A stretch of 64,000 nucleotides of DNA from an uncultured Candidatus Poseidoniales archaeon (GCA_902601345.1 CACKMK010000006.1:1-64000), one strand, 5' to 3'; shown: positions 1-7,185, counted from the stretch's first letter. Numbers and translations are program-made. Notes: generated by a model from the sequence alone, not told the origin.

Positions 1-4
1 CATC

Positions 5-595
5 GTGATGTCACTTTTGGACGACATGAACTCACAGAACCATATTCATACCCTGCGGATGCACGTCGCCGAACACCTCCACAGAGAGAGGAACGAGCGT
101 CTCGGGGAGATAAACGAGGCCAGGATGCTTCGAGAAAGGCTAATGCGCAACCGAATTGGGATCGTGGCCAGGAGGAACACAGAACTGCTTCCTCGGTTGT
201 GGAGTGCCCTCCTGAGGAGGCCCCTTGGAGAGAGGCTGACGTTCACTGCAATGAATCGAAGGAGGCCCAACATATGGTTGGACGGTTGCGAAACCCGGTT
301 CGAGACCACTTCCCAGACCGAAAGGCAAGTGCTCTACTCCATGCTGCACGCATCCGGTTGGGTAAGGGACCAAGATGAGGAGAGGCTCAGAGGAAACACT
401 AGGATCTACATCAGGACAGGCACGGGACAGAGGGATCTCGGTCAGCATGTCGAGTCTTTCTGCGAAATGATGGAGGGAGCGGTGGAACTGGGAGAAGGGG
501 CGAGGTTCATCCCAGACCCTATATCCACATTCTACGAGAGGGAGAATCCCGGCATCGCCGAACTGCTTCCCGGTACAGACCAATTGATTGGATGA
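5..595 (+). CDS. Hypothetical protein, possibly 5'-truncated by the window edge
   Basis: About 196 residues with no family I recognise. It is rich in charged residues: the first 60 residues form a predicted helical stretch full of Arg and Glu, and the rest looks like a mixed alpha/beta domain without Cys clusters or membrane segments. Codon use (AGG arginine, GAG glutamate) matches its neighbours, which supports coding on this strand over the antisense reading. GTG at 5 and ATG at 8 are both possible starts. The frame stays open to the window edge, so the true start may lie further left. It is the only plus-strand gene in the left block and converges on the TFB-like gene, with 4 nt between the two stops. 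Confidence 0.6.
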   Translation: MMSLLDDMNSQNHIHTLRMHVAEHLHRERNERLGEINEARMLRERLMRNRIGIVARRNTELLPRLWSALLRRPLGERLTFTAMNRRRPNIWLDGCETRFETTSQTERQVLYSMLHASGWVRDQDEERLRGNTRIYIRTGTGQRDLGQHVESFCEMMEGAVELGEGARFIPDPISTFYERENPGIAELLPGTDQLIG

Positions 596-599
596 GTGC

Positions 600-1601
600 C
601 TAATTCTCCCTGAACAGGTGTGCGCTCCTCTCGACGAAGTTGGACCCACCTGGAACGGGATTGAGTGCGTACAGCTGCCTCACCGCCTTCCTTTCCACCT
701 TGACGATGGCCATCGCCTCTATTGTCGCGATCAAAGCTGCCTTCCTAGGTGGTTGGTTGGTGAATTTGCCGACCCCGATAACGTCATCGTCATCAAGTAG
801 CTCCAGGTGCTCTCTCAGTATCGCTATGGATGCGTTCCTTACTCGGTTTGCCGAGTCCCTACCGATTATCTGTGCTAGGAAGTCCGTGTTGGTTGCAATC
901 TCCTGATTGATGATTCTCGTCCTTGGGACTCTGGAAGCCTGCTCGCAGGAGATTCTCCTCCTGTGGGTATTGATGAACCTCTTGGCGCCTGTGAAGTCGG
1001 AGTAGTTCAGGCCCCAGTCTCTGGATATCTGCCTGGAACGGTTTGCCCGGCCATCAGAGTTCAGGACGTCCGCTGCTGCTGCTGCGTATACCCTGGCCCT
1101 GTAGTCTCTCCCATCTTCATCTGACATCTTCTTGTCTCCGATCATCTTCTTTCTCCTTGTCCCGAACGGGCTGACCGAGTTGACTCGGTCTAGGAGAGCT
1201 ACTGCCATTGAAGTTGTCTGGGTATTTCCACACGTGTGGAGTAAGTGTCCGATAATCTGCTCCAGGAACTGTACATCCTCGCTGGTTGTCCTCTTTTGGA
1301 GATTGGAGAGTCGGTCGAACTTCCGGTCGTATCTGAGTGGGATGTCGGAACCCGTGGACGGTTTCCCGGTCACCCTGTCGATTAACCTATCCGGGTCAGA
1401 GCTGCTTGGGGCGAATCCGGGGTCCATGCCCCCCGAGCCTTTGGACAGTCCGCATGTCACGCAGTGTAACTCGGACCTGTGGACTTCGAATTCTATCGAA
1501 TCGCAGCTCGGGTCTATGCACGACTGGTCATCAGTTCGTGAATTCGTTATCGGTTCTTCTTTGCTCAAATGTGTCCCTCCCAATGCGTCTCGCATGGGCA
1601 A
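600..1601 (-). CDS. Divergent transcription initiation factor TFB (TFIIB)-like protein
   Basis: About 333 residues. The N-terminus has a zinc-ribbon-like set Cys28, Cys33, Cys47, Cys50 (second pair is CVTCG). It is followed by a DPGF and an IDRVTGKPSTGSDIPL stretch that resembles the B-reader/B-linker of archaeal TFB (RARtG-P...d-GLsT) and ends in a basic LSNLQKRT segment. Residues about 110-330 are helical, of the right size for two cyclin folds, but strongly diverged. TFB recruits RNA polymerase to TBP-bound promoters. This copy sits at the end of the ubiquitin-like operon and near a single-subunit polymerase, so it is probably an accessory or element-specific factor, not the housekeeping TFB. 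Starts TTG 1601 and ATG 1595 are both possible. The alternative is an unrelated zinc-ribbon DNA-binding protein. Confidence 0.58.
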   Translation of the reverse strand: MPMRDALGGTHLSKEEPITNSRTDDQSCIDPSCDSIEFEVHRSELHCVTCGLSKGSGGMDPGFAPSSSDPDRLIDRVTGKPSTGSDIPLRYDRKFDRLSNLQKRTTSEDVQFLEQIIGHLLHTCGNTQTTSMAVALLDRVNSVSPFGTRRKKMIGDKKMSDEDGRDYRARVYAAAAADVLNSDGRANRSRQISRDWGLNYSDFTGAKRFINTHRRRISCEQASRVPRTRIINQEIATNTDFLAQIIGRDSANRVRNASIAILREHLELLDDDDVIGVGKFTNQPPRKAALIATIEAMAIVKVERKAVRQLYALNPVPGGSNFVERSAHLFREN

Positions 1602-1710
1602 AATGACGCCCTCCCGAAGGGGGACTTTGAACTGCGGGATGAGCGGCGCTTAACCATTACTGGATTCGACGAGATGATGGAGGAGTTTTCGTCACCTTTG
1701 GAGTCTCCCG

Positions 1711-1974
1711 TCAGACCCACACCTCTCTCCATTTCTTGACTGCCAGAATCCCTATTGCCATCTGACTGAGGGATAGAGGTTCGCTGCTGCTCTGGAAAGC
1801 GGACCTTACAAGTGACTCCAGTTCCCTGTCCGATTCGGCTTCTTCCCCGAGGACAGCATTTACGATTTCGTCTATTTCCATCCGGGAGTCAGACGCTTCC
1901 GCCAGCTCAGAGAGCCTCTTCAGAGAGTCGGTGAGACTTCTGAGGCGTTTCACCGCTTCATCCTCGTCAATCAT
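1711..1974 (-). CDS. Small acidic helical protein at the end of the Ubl operon
   Basis: An 87-residue protein if it starts at ATG 1974, which overlaps the stop of the JAB gene by 8 nt (ATGATTGA). An earlier in-frame ATG at 1998 would add 8 residues. It is acidic and helical (MIDEDEAVKRLRSL...), with no cysteines and no recognisable motif; the C-terminus ends in a tryptophan-containing basic helix. Tight coupling to the JAB gene suggests it is translated with the conjugation enzymes, perhaps as an adaptor or regulator. That is inference from position only. Confidence 0.5.
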   Translation of the reverse strand: MIDEDEAVKRLRSLTDSLKRLSELAEASDSRMEIDEIVNAVLGEEAESDRELESLVRSAFQSSSEPLSLSQMAIGILAVKKWREVWV

Positions 1975-2464
1975 TAGTTTCGCTCCTTCCGTCTTCATAG
2001 TGTACGCAGGGCTCTGATGACCAGGTGGACAGCGGTCCCGATGGCTCGATCGTTTGCATGTCCGATCCATTCCTAGACCACTTCATTCTGTCGTGACCGA
2101 GGACTAGTGCCGATTCCAAGATCATGGAGTACGCAGCTAGTGTGTCCTTGTCGGTTTGGCTCCAGTAGGGGTCCCATGGATGGGTGTGGACCCATAGCCT
2201 GAATGGAATGGTCGCGCCGAGTGGGGGCTCCAGAGAAACGTGCCCAGTAGTCCCTATGTCGACCCATATCCTACCGTCTGCATCGAACAGGACGCTGACC
2301 TCCCTGGACATTGAGTCGGCTATTTGCCACAGCTCCGACCAGGACTCTCCCTGTGCCAGGGCGGCGATTGTCTCCTTCACCCTGGAGGAGCTGACCCTGC
2401 CTGAGACGATGTCCTTAGAGACCTCTCCATTGGAGTGGATTCGTGGTAGCACCGATGTGGTCAT
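1967..2464 (-). CDS. JAB/MPN-domain metalloprotease, deubiquitinase-like (BilD-like position)
   Basis: A 165-residue protein. Residues 88-110 read FRLWVHTHPWDPYWSQTDKDTL, in part a JAMM zinc motif: His93-x-His95-Pro, then Ser102 and Asp105. A preceding acidic residue near 55 (SREVSVLF) may be the catalytic Glu. In JAMM proteases this site binds zinc and cleaves ubiquitin-like tails or isopeptide bonds. Here the His95-Ser102 spacer is six residues, one shorter than the usual seven. The gene starts with an ATGA overlap with the E1-like gene. In this operon it would process the Ubl precursor, whose tail carries a residue after Gly-Gly, and/or remove the Ubl from targets. Family assignment is good; the role is inferred from operon order. 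Confidence 0.85.
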   Translation of the reverse strand: MTTSVLPRIHSNGEVSKDIVSGRVSSSRVKETIAALAQGESWSELWQIADSMSREVSVLFDADGRIWVDIGTTGHVSLEPPLGATIPFRLWVHTHPWDPYWSQTDKDTLAAYSMILESALVLGHDRMKWSRNGSDMQTIEPSGPLSTWSSEPCVHYEDGRSETND

Positions 2465-3132
2465 CCCTCAACCCCCTGGACCGTTTCCAACCTACCCAGA
2501 GTTCCGAAGGTTATGCTTGCGGACTGCGGCATGGGTGGCAACGTGCTCTCCTCTCCGGACAGCTCCCTCAACGACTGTATGACCCATTGGGCTCCGTGAG
2601 CAGCGGCTGACAGGAATCCGAATTGGATGTTCCCTGATTCTATTGAGCCTTCCAACTGGCATGACATGGGCGGCTGTTCGGTGGTCAATGAGGAAACCCG
2701 GTCCCCTCCTACCCTGTGGTCAATGGCAATGAATCCGTCTCCTGAGCACCTGAGGTCTAGCCATCTTCCTGGGGATTTGTGAGCTACCCTGCGGGCTTCG
2801 GATGAGTCTACAGCCACTACGATGATGTCTGATCCCGATATATCGGAGGTGCTCCTGACATCACTAGGGATGGCTTGTATTTCCAGGTTCTCCGACTCGA
2901 ACTCCGCCAGAGAGCCCTTCAGAGCTCTTACCTTTGAACTCCCAACCTGGGAGGGAAGGAACCTCTGATGCGCGAGGTTCTCCGCACTAATCGTGTCCGA
3001 GTCGTGGACCCTGAATACTATCCCGCCCAGAGACTCGGAGAGTGCCCCCCTGTGAGCCGCGGGCACTAGTGTGGCCAACAGGTGGGAGCCTATGCCGCCT
3101 GCACCGACTATGGTCACGGTAGTGGGCATCAC
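2461..3132 (-). CDS. ThiF/E1-like adenylyltransferase of a ubiquitin-like system
   Basis: A 223-residue Rossmann protein. TVTIVGAGGIGSHL at residues 5-18 is the nucleotide-binding GxGxxG. HDSDTISAENLAHQRF at 43-58 corresponds to the D-x-D...N..RQ element of the E1 family. Lys67 follows in GSSKV, and VVAVDSSEARR at 105-115 corresponds to the TDN.. metal/ATP segment. Cys158 (PPMSC) or Cys129 could be the thioester cysteine. E1-like enzymes adenylate the Ubl C-terminal glycine and, when a partner E2 exists, transfer it to the E2. The protein lacks the C-terminal extension of full E1s, as in bacterial operon E1s. ATGA overlaps on both sides (E2-like before, JAB after) show tight coupling. Thiamine or molybdopterin duty is unlikely because no such genes are nearby. 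Confidence 0.88.
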   Translation of the reverse strand: MMPTTVTIVGAGGIGSHLLATLVPAAHRGALSESLGGIVFRVHDSDTISAENLAHQRFLPSQVGSSKVRALKGSLAEFESENLEIQAIPSDVRSTSDISGSDIIVVAVDSSEARRVAHKSPGRWLDLRCSGDGFIAIDHRVGGDRVSSLTTEQPPMSCQLEGSIESGNIQFGFLSAAAHGAQWVIQSLRELSGEESTLPPMPQSASITFGTLGRLETVQGVEG

Positions 3133-3947
3133 TCCTCCCCCAACACTTGAAGCATCATGCTGTCGAATGTCCTTTCCCTCGCTTCATGGGCCTCTCGGAG
3201 CATCGATATTTCCTGTTCGTAATTGGCATTCAGGCCTTCTAAATCCTCCTCACATCTCGCACAATCGATGTCGACTAGGTGGTTGATGTACGATGAGACC
3301 TCTTCTACCGGAAGTCGGGGGTCTGTTTCGCCCATGAACCACGAGAGAGGGTAAGAGGCAAGGACAGCCTTTCTCAAGGTGTTCATGTGGGGTAGCATTG
3401 CGGTCTCGAGGTCCTCGTAGAGCGCGTACATGAGGGAGACAATGTTGTCAAATGGCCAGACCCACGGCTCATGAGATAAGCGGCTGGGTTCTACGCAGAC
3501 TCTTTCCCAGTCCCCCCTTCTGTGGTCGTACCAGCGAGTGTCGGTTTCGATCATCTTATCGAATGGGTACATCATCGCTGGCCACAATATGGCGTCTTCA
3601 TCGACACTGTGGCTAGCTTTGATCTGCTCGTCTAGCTGTCCTATTCTCCTACTGATTATACGACCGAAACTGGGCTTGTAAGACACCTTGATGCCGTACT
3701 TCACGCCAGAGAATCGGCCTCTGAGACGGATATCGAAGCACATTGAGTCGTACCTGTGTTCGCCAGGCTCCATGTCGATTTCCACACCGATACTCTCGGA
3801 GGTTTCCAGTAGCCAGTTCAGGGACTTGTTGTGTCCTTCTGCACCATCTATGTGAAATTCCTCAAAGAGTCGTTCATTCTTTGTTCTAATTTTCTCTATA
3901 TTTTCAATTTCTTGTTTCATTTTGATTTCCTCTGATTTGTTTTTCAC
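3129..3947 (-). CDS. E2-like (UBC-fold) ubiquitin-like conjugating protein with C-terminal coiled coil
   Basis: A 272-residue protein starting at GTG 3947. The segment WERVCVEPSRLSHEPWVW around Cys151, followed by a DNIVSLMYALYEDLE helix, matches the E2 active-site pattern (G-x-ICL...W.p...tl..il..i..ll). An upstream LWPAMMYPFD resembles the YP..PP strand that precedes the E2 cysteine. Residues 1-30 and about 215-272 are predicted coiled coil with many Glu and Arg, not part of a minimal E2. Position between Ubl and E1 and the 4-nt overlap with the E1 gene fit an E2 (BilB-like order). Similarity is weak, so the fold needs structural confirmation, but motif plus context make E2 the best reading. 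Confidence 0.65.
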   Translation of the reverse strand: MKNKSEEIKMKQEIENIEKIRTKNERLFEEFHIDGAEGHNKSLNWLLETSESIGVEIDMEPGEHRYDSMCFDIRLRGRFSGVKYGIKVSYKPSFGRIISRRIGQLDEQIKASHSVDEDAILWPAMMYPFDKMIETDTRWYDHRRGDWERVCVEPSRLSHEPWVWPFDNIVSLMYALYEDLETAMLPHMNTLRKAVLASYPLSWFMGETDPRLPVEEVSSYINHLVDIDCARCEEDLEGLNANYEQEISMLREAHEARERTFDSMMLQVLGEE

Positions 3948-3991
3948 CCATCTGGAGGTCCATACCCCCAGACGGGCTTACGTAATTCCGT

Positions 3992-4005
3992 GCTCCCTAG
4001 GGAGC
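3992..4005. repeat. 14-bp perfect palindrome between Ubl and E2 genes
   Basis: GCTCCCTAGGGAGC lies 18-31 nt after the Ubl stop codon, followed (on the minus strand) by an 8-bp palindrome TTACGTAA at 3978-3985 in the same 75-nt gap. Possible roles are an operator, or a processing or attenuation signal that separates Ubl expression from the enzyme genes. Seen directly; function is inferred. Confidence 0.4.
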
Positions 4006-4022
4006 TGATTGCCGCTCACCGG

Positions 4023-4238
4023 TCACAGACCGCCTTGCAGGCCGGGCACTATCCTGACGGTCCCCACAGTGTTCCAGTCAGCCTGAGCCAATTGCTCTGG
4101 CTGAACCATCTGGTTACCTGCGAAGACCCAGGAGCCACTGCTCTCCGACAGACGGGAGAGAGTCTCTCCCTTCGTCAGCTGCAGGGTGGTGTGTCCGGTC
4201 CGGTCGGCGATCTCGACGGTTGTCGTTATCTCTTCCAT
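4023..4238 (-). CDS. Ubiquitin-like beta-grasp protein with C-terminal Gly-Gly-Leu
   Basis: A 71-residue protein close to ubiquitin in length. A beta-hairpin start (VEIADRTGHTTLQLTKGETL) is followed by WVFAGNQM, which lines up with ubiquitin's LIFAGKQL around Phe45-Gln49, and the tail is VRIVPGLQGGL. In ubiquitin the FAG-x-Q loop and a terminal Gly-Gly are hallmarks. Here the Lys48 position is Asn and the whole protein has one lysine (Lys23), so extensive chain building through lysines looks limited. The extra Leu after Gly-Gly implies processing by a protease such as the JAB protein encoded downstream. First of the four conjugation genes, preceded by a TTACTTGCC site at 4315-4323. Confidence 0.77.
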   Translation of the reverse strand: MEEITTTVEIADRTGHTTLQLTKGETLSRLSESSGSWVFAGNQMVQPEQLAQADWNTVGTVRIVPGLQGGL

Positions 4239-4314
4239 TCCTTTACCTCCTTGTCTTGCTTGAATTCCTTAGTTGCTCTGAAAGTATATGAAGGCCCGAA
4301 GCCGTGTTGACGGG

Positions 4315-4323
4315 TTACTTGCC
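4315..4323 (+). promoter_or_regulatory. TTACTTGCC block motif, copy 1
   Basis: Exact copy on the plus strand, followed by ATAGGTGTG. It lies in the gap between the stop of the gene at 5145-4345 and the Ubl start at 4238, pointing away from the Ubl gene. Its orientation is opposite to that of the copies before 5145 and 5076, which argues against a simple ribosome-binding role. Confidence 0.45.
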
Positions 4324-4344
4324 ATAGGTGTGAGCTCATGCGTT

Positions 4345-5145
4345 CTATTCGCTCACCCCCACGAGTATTGAGGTCCTGATTCCACGCGCAATCACGGACT
4401 CTAGAGTGTCCTCTCCGGTGTCTTCCTTATGCTCCTGCATGATGTCTCGCCATCCGAGTCGCTCGAGGCGCCATTCCTGAAGTTCTCGAGTGGATTTCAA
4501 GTCCCGTTCACGGGAGATGGCTTCGTCCCTCTCATACATTTCCAGAATCCTCTGGCGCCTTCTGTCTTCGTAACTCTCCTCCAGCTCTCGCAGACCCTCG
4601 GGGTCCTTGCAGTACTCGACAGCGTCAATCAAGGTCATAGGCGGGTCTCTGAATCCGTCATTGGCCCACAGGACGAATGCGACGCACTTGTCTGTGGCGG
4701 GGGTCTCCTGCTGGTATGAATCACTGGAGGTAATGCAAACCCTCTTTGAGATTCCAGAGTCAACGGACCTGGCGTAGACTACCAGGTGGTCCATGTAGGT
4801 CGAGTTCCTTTCGAAGACCCTGGAGAGGGACTCCTTCCTCATCACGGTCTCCCTGACATCGAGGCCCACTTCGACCTCATCATCGAATCCCACGATGATG
4901 GATCCTCTCTCGGTAACCCTGCACCTGGGCGAGTCCTCGAGTGCCCGCACAAGAAGAGTGAGTCCCTTCCATTCCTCGTCAGATACCTTGAAGATCAGCT
5001 CTCCCAGTAGCCTGTCCTCAAGCATCCTTCTCCTAGTTTCGACAGAGTCTTCGGTTTCGTTTGTTGTTGTATTCATACCCAATGGCAAGTAATTCCTCTC
5101 TCCCTTGACTAGGGCTCCAGATACTTCGATTTGCGTTCGATTCAT
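4345..5145 (-). CDS. Uncharacterised protein upstream of the Ubl gene
   Basis: 266 residues from ATG 5145, or 243 from ATG 5076; each ATG is preceded at 6-7 nt by TTACTTGCC, so either start, or both, may be used. The middle holds a KRVCITSSDS stretch after predicted beta strands, faintly like an E2 cysteine loop, then a long charged helical region (RELEESYEDRRRQRILEMYERDEA) that is probably coiled coil. I do not recognise the family. Co-directional position just before the Ubl gene suggests it is an accessory or a target/adaptor protein of that system. A second, degenerate E2-like protein is possible but unproven. Confidence 0.6.
   Translation of the reverse strand: MNRTQIEVSGALVKGERNYLPLGMNTTTNETEDSVETRRRMLEDRLLGELIFKVSDEEWKGLTLLVRALEDSPRCRVTERGSIIVGFDDEVEVGLDVRETVMRKESLSRVFERNSTYMDHLVVYARSVDSGISKRVCITSSDSYQQETPATDKCVAFVLWANDGFRDPPMTLIDAVEYCKDPEGLRELEESYEDRRRQRILEMYERDEAISRERDLKSTRELQEWRLERLGWRDIMQEHKEDTGEDTLESVIARGIRTSILVGVSE
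5084..5092 (-). promoter_or_regulatory. TTACTTGCC block motif, copy 2
   Basis: Exact copy read on the minus strand, with a 7-nt spacer (ATTGGGT) before ATG 5076, an in-frame alternative start of the gene ending at 4345. Confidence 0.45.
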
Positions 5146-5151
5146 ACACCC

Positions 5152-5160
5152 GGCAAGTAA
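5152..5160 (-). promoter_or_regulatory. TTACTTGCC block motif, copy 3
   Basis: Exact copy read on the minus strand, with a 6-nt spacer (GGGTGT) before ATG 5145. It lies in the 21-nt gap after the stop of the preceding gene at 5167. Confidence 0.5.
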
Positions 5161-5166
5161 ACCGAA

Positions 5167-5724
5167 TCATCGGATATGGAGACGTCCACCCCTCCACTCC
5201 CAGGGAGAGAATATCCTCCTTCTTCCCCTACCCAGAGTCCATCTCCTAGATGGGGAAATCCAGACCTCCTCTGACCGTTCCACTCGAACGTCCCCCACTA
5301 TCGAATGTCTCACCGCCATGTCGAGAGTCTCCAAGCAAGGAGTATAGTGGTCACAATCGCCGAAATCCGATTCTGCCAGTAGTATGAACGAGGCTACGTA
5401 GTCTGTTATCGGGAGTTTCCGATTGACTTCTGACGGAACTATGATTGCTGTGCAGTAGTCATAGCAGTGCGCCTCAAGAACCAGAAATGCCGTCTTACTA
5501 TGGCGATTCATGACTATGGTACGCTCTACCATCAGCAATACGTTCACCCACTCGTGATAGTTTGGAATCCTGACCACCCCTGGTGCAGATAGCTCGCATT
5601 TCTCAGCCTCTGAAAGAACGCTTCTCAGGAATCCCAGTCCCCTGGTCTCGGGCTCGGAGAGGGTGTCGATCGAGGAATCCGAGAGCAGCCTGAGCTTTGG
5701 CGGACCCCTCTCAGGAGACTCCAT
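5167..5724 (-). CDS. Uncharacterised protein, Ubl-operon neighbourhood
   Basis: 185 residues, no recognised family. The core (about 50-150) looks like a compact alpha/beta domain containing several cysteines (EAHCYDYCTAIIVPS, GDCDHYTPCLETL). The C-terminus is basic and ends in a WEWRGGRLHIR tail. There is no signal peptide and no membrane segment. The start overlaps the preceding gene by 14 nt, which places it in the same transcript as the MWIFT-family gene. The C-terminal RGG could superficially recall a Ubl tail, but seven residues follow it and no beta-grasp pattern is evident. Confidence 0.6.
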   Translation of the reverse strand: MESPERGPPKLRLLSDSSIDTLSEPETRGLGFLRSVLSEAEKCELSAPGVVRIPNYHEWVNVLLMVERTIVMNRHSKTAFLVLEAHCYDYCTAIIVPSEVNRKLPITDYVASFILLAESDFGDCDHYTPCLETLDMAVRHSIVGDVRVERSEEVWISPSRRWTLGRGRRRIFSPWEWRGGRLHIR

Positions 5725-6046
5725 TGCTCATCTCTTCTGAAGCCGTCTGGTATCTATGCATCTCGGACCATACCCTGACTAGAGCTCGGAGGTATCCCTC
5801 ATCCTTGCATGAGTTCTTGAAGCTCGTATATTCGATTGCCGATAACTCCCCGATTAGTACTGGGAGTACCTCCTCCTTCCTGATGGATATGCGGTACCGG
5901 TAGTCCGCCCACCCTATTACCTGGACAGGGTGACTTGGCCAGAGTTCTTCGAGGGGCCCACGAGTCCTTGCCCTTACCTGGAAGTGGCCTGGCATGTCCT
6001 TGTGTTGGACTATGCTCAGGAAGCCCTTGTTCGTGAAGATCCACAT
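5711..6046 (-). CDS. Conserved protein of the MWIxTxxGFxSIV type, unknown function
   Basis: 111 residues. The start MWIFTNKGFLSIVQHK, the VRARTRGPLEEL segment, the ADYRYRISIRKEEV segment and EYTSFKN are the pattern of a small family I know only as conserved hypothetical proteins in many bacteria. No enzymatic role is established to my knowledge. It is soluble, with a predicted alpha/beta fold. Its presence in an archaeal accessory block is a sign of transfer from bacteria. It overlaps the next gene (5724-5167) and is separated by one base from the small gene upstream, so it is part of the long minus-strand operon. Confidence 0.7.
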   Translation of the reverse strand: MWIFTNKGFLSIVQHKDMPGHFQVRARTRGPLEELWPSHPVQVIGWADYRYRISIRKEEVLPVLIGELSAIEYTSFKNSCKDEGYLRALVRVWSEMHRYQTASEEMSNGVS

Positions 6047-6047
6047 C

Positions 6048-6230
6048 TCAGCACATCTCCCGCTGGAACGAGGTCCAAGCCTTCTCCTTCGCCTCCGCCT
6101 CCCTCATCGTCCTCTCGCAGGCCGACGGGTTGCCACATCGGTGGGATAGGTCTGACCTCCTGTGGAAGTTGCAGGCCTTGTACCAGAGTCTCTTCGCCTC
6201 TTCCGATGTGTGAGGGCAGCTCATGCGCAC
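6048..6230 (-). CDS. Small Cys/His-containing protein
   Basis: 60 residues, basic, with cysteines at about 5, 20, 32 and 38 and histidines interspersed (MSCPHTSEEAK, ACNFHRRSDLSHRCGNPSAC), which may form a small zinc site. It overlaps the upstream gene by 10 nt and abuts the MWIFT gene. The short length means the coding call rests mainly on operon packing. Confidence 0.45.
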   Translation of the reverse strand: MRMSCPHTSEEAKRLWYKACNFHRRSDLSHRCGNPSACERTMREAEAKEKAWTSFQREMC

Positions 6231-6595
6231 ACCTCAGCCATCACGACTCGTAGCATGTCCGTTCCGTCTATTCTAGATACATAGGTGGAGGGTCCCGATT
6301 CGACCCACACCGCGTTGTTCGTCACCATATCCACGTACATATGGTAAAGTTCGGGCTGGAGTAGCTCCAAGTCACGCCTTTTCATCCACTTTGGCTGCTC
6401 CTTCGTTTCCGTCAACCTCCACCTCAGTTTATTGACCAGGCTCCAAACTGCTTTCCTCCTGGCATTGGCCAAGGACATACATCCTTCGGGCTTCCTTGAG
6501 CCGTCCTTCGCGAACCCGGCTTTACCTAGAGAGCTCAGCGTTCCTATTCCTTCTATGTATGTCTCAGCCATTGCTGCGTAGCCACTGGGCATCAT
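6221..6595 (-). CDS. Hypothetical protein in the left-block operon
   Basis: 124 residues. The N-terminal part (YIEGIGTLSSLGKAGFAKDG) and a basic helical middle (SLANARRKAVWSLVNKLRWRL) suggest a small nucleic-acid-binding protein, but I do not recognise a family. It begins in an ATGA overlap with the gene at 7101-6592 and ends overlapping the next small gene. Base composition is like the rest of the block. Confidence 0.55.
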   Translation of the reverse strand: MMPSGYAAMAETYIEGIGTLSSLGKAGFAKDGSRKPEGCMSLANARRKAVWSLVNKLRWRLTETKEQPKWMKRRDLELLQPELYHMYVDMVTNNAVWVESGPSTYVSRIDGTDMLRVVMAEVCA

Positions 6596-7101
6596 ACGAC
6601 CCCCATGTCATCGGGTGCTTCTCTGCCCCTCCTAGGGTCGCCAGTCACTGGGGCCACTTCGTCGCTGTACTCAGCGAGTATCGTGTTCTCGTCGATGACG
6701 AGCCTCATTCCCACGTTATCTAGGGTGGCCACTAGCAAGGCGGCCATCTTCAAGCAGTGGGGGTGGTCGACCACTGTTAGCAGCCTCAGGGCGTCACCAG
6801 ATATCGTCTGAAGAGCTAGGCCGTTTTGAGGGTCGTTCCATACCAGTCCTAGCCCCAGGTGCTTGGTCGAGTTAGCCCATGAAGCGCTGTGCTCGTCTGT
6901 TGCAAACTCGATGTCTTCCTCGGACAGCTTAGGTAGCAGTATTGTGCTCTGTTCCTTACCCTGCAGGGTCTGCGGACCCCTTTCATTTTTATTTTGGTCC
7001 AAGACGGAGCTATTCTCTTCCTGCTTCGTCTGTGTAGTGCTTTTTATCGGGTCACCATTGGACTTCTCCCCGTTTCTTTCATTGCTATTTCCATTATTCA
7101 T
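6592..7101 (-). CDS. Hypothetical protein with Asn/Lys/Gln-rich N-terminus; first gene of the minus-strand operon
   Basis: 169 residues. The first about 55 residues are low complexity (MNNGNSNERNGEKSNGD...), probably disordered; residues about 60-150 form a compact domain with hydrophobic strands (HLGLGLVWNDP, LRLLTVV, MRLVIDENTILAEY). No family is recognised. It faces the single-subunit RNA polymerase gene across a 177-bp AT-rich intergenic region that carries a 21-bp hairpin and a TTACTTGCC-like site, so the two transcription units may share control. GGAG lies about 9 nt before the ATG. Confidence 0.6.
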   Translation of the reverse strand: MNNGNSNERNGEKSNGDPIKSTTQTKQEENSSVLDQNKNERGPQTLQGKEQSTILLPKLSEEDIEFATDEHSASWANSTKHLGLGLVWNDPQNGLALQTISGDALRLLTVVDHPHCLKMAALLVATLDNVGMRLVIDENTILAEYSDEVAPVTGDPRRGREAPDDMGVV

Positions 7102-7185
7102 TCTATCAACTCCTATTGATCGGTGCGTTCGTTATTGTGCTACATTTTCCTTCAAAAAATACGATTTCTTTCTCTTATTTCTCCC

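Noticed and set aside
140..649. Antisense 169-codon frame over the first gene
   Set aside because: Composition (Pro/Cys/His-rich) looks like a shadow; the plus strand shows the genome's normal codon pattern.
1967..4238. CBASS or thiamine/molybdopterin sulfur-carrier operon
   Set aside because: No CD-NTase, cap effector, thi or moa gene is present; the small protein resembles ubiquitin more than ThiS/MoaD and an E2-like partner is present.
4315..4372. 13-codon plus-strand frame after the first TTACTTGCC copy
   Set aside because: Starts with GTG, has no recognisable pattern and overlaps the 3' end of the opposite gene; more likely part of the DNA motif.
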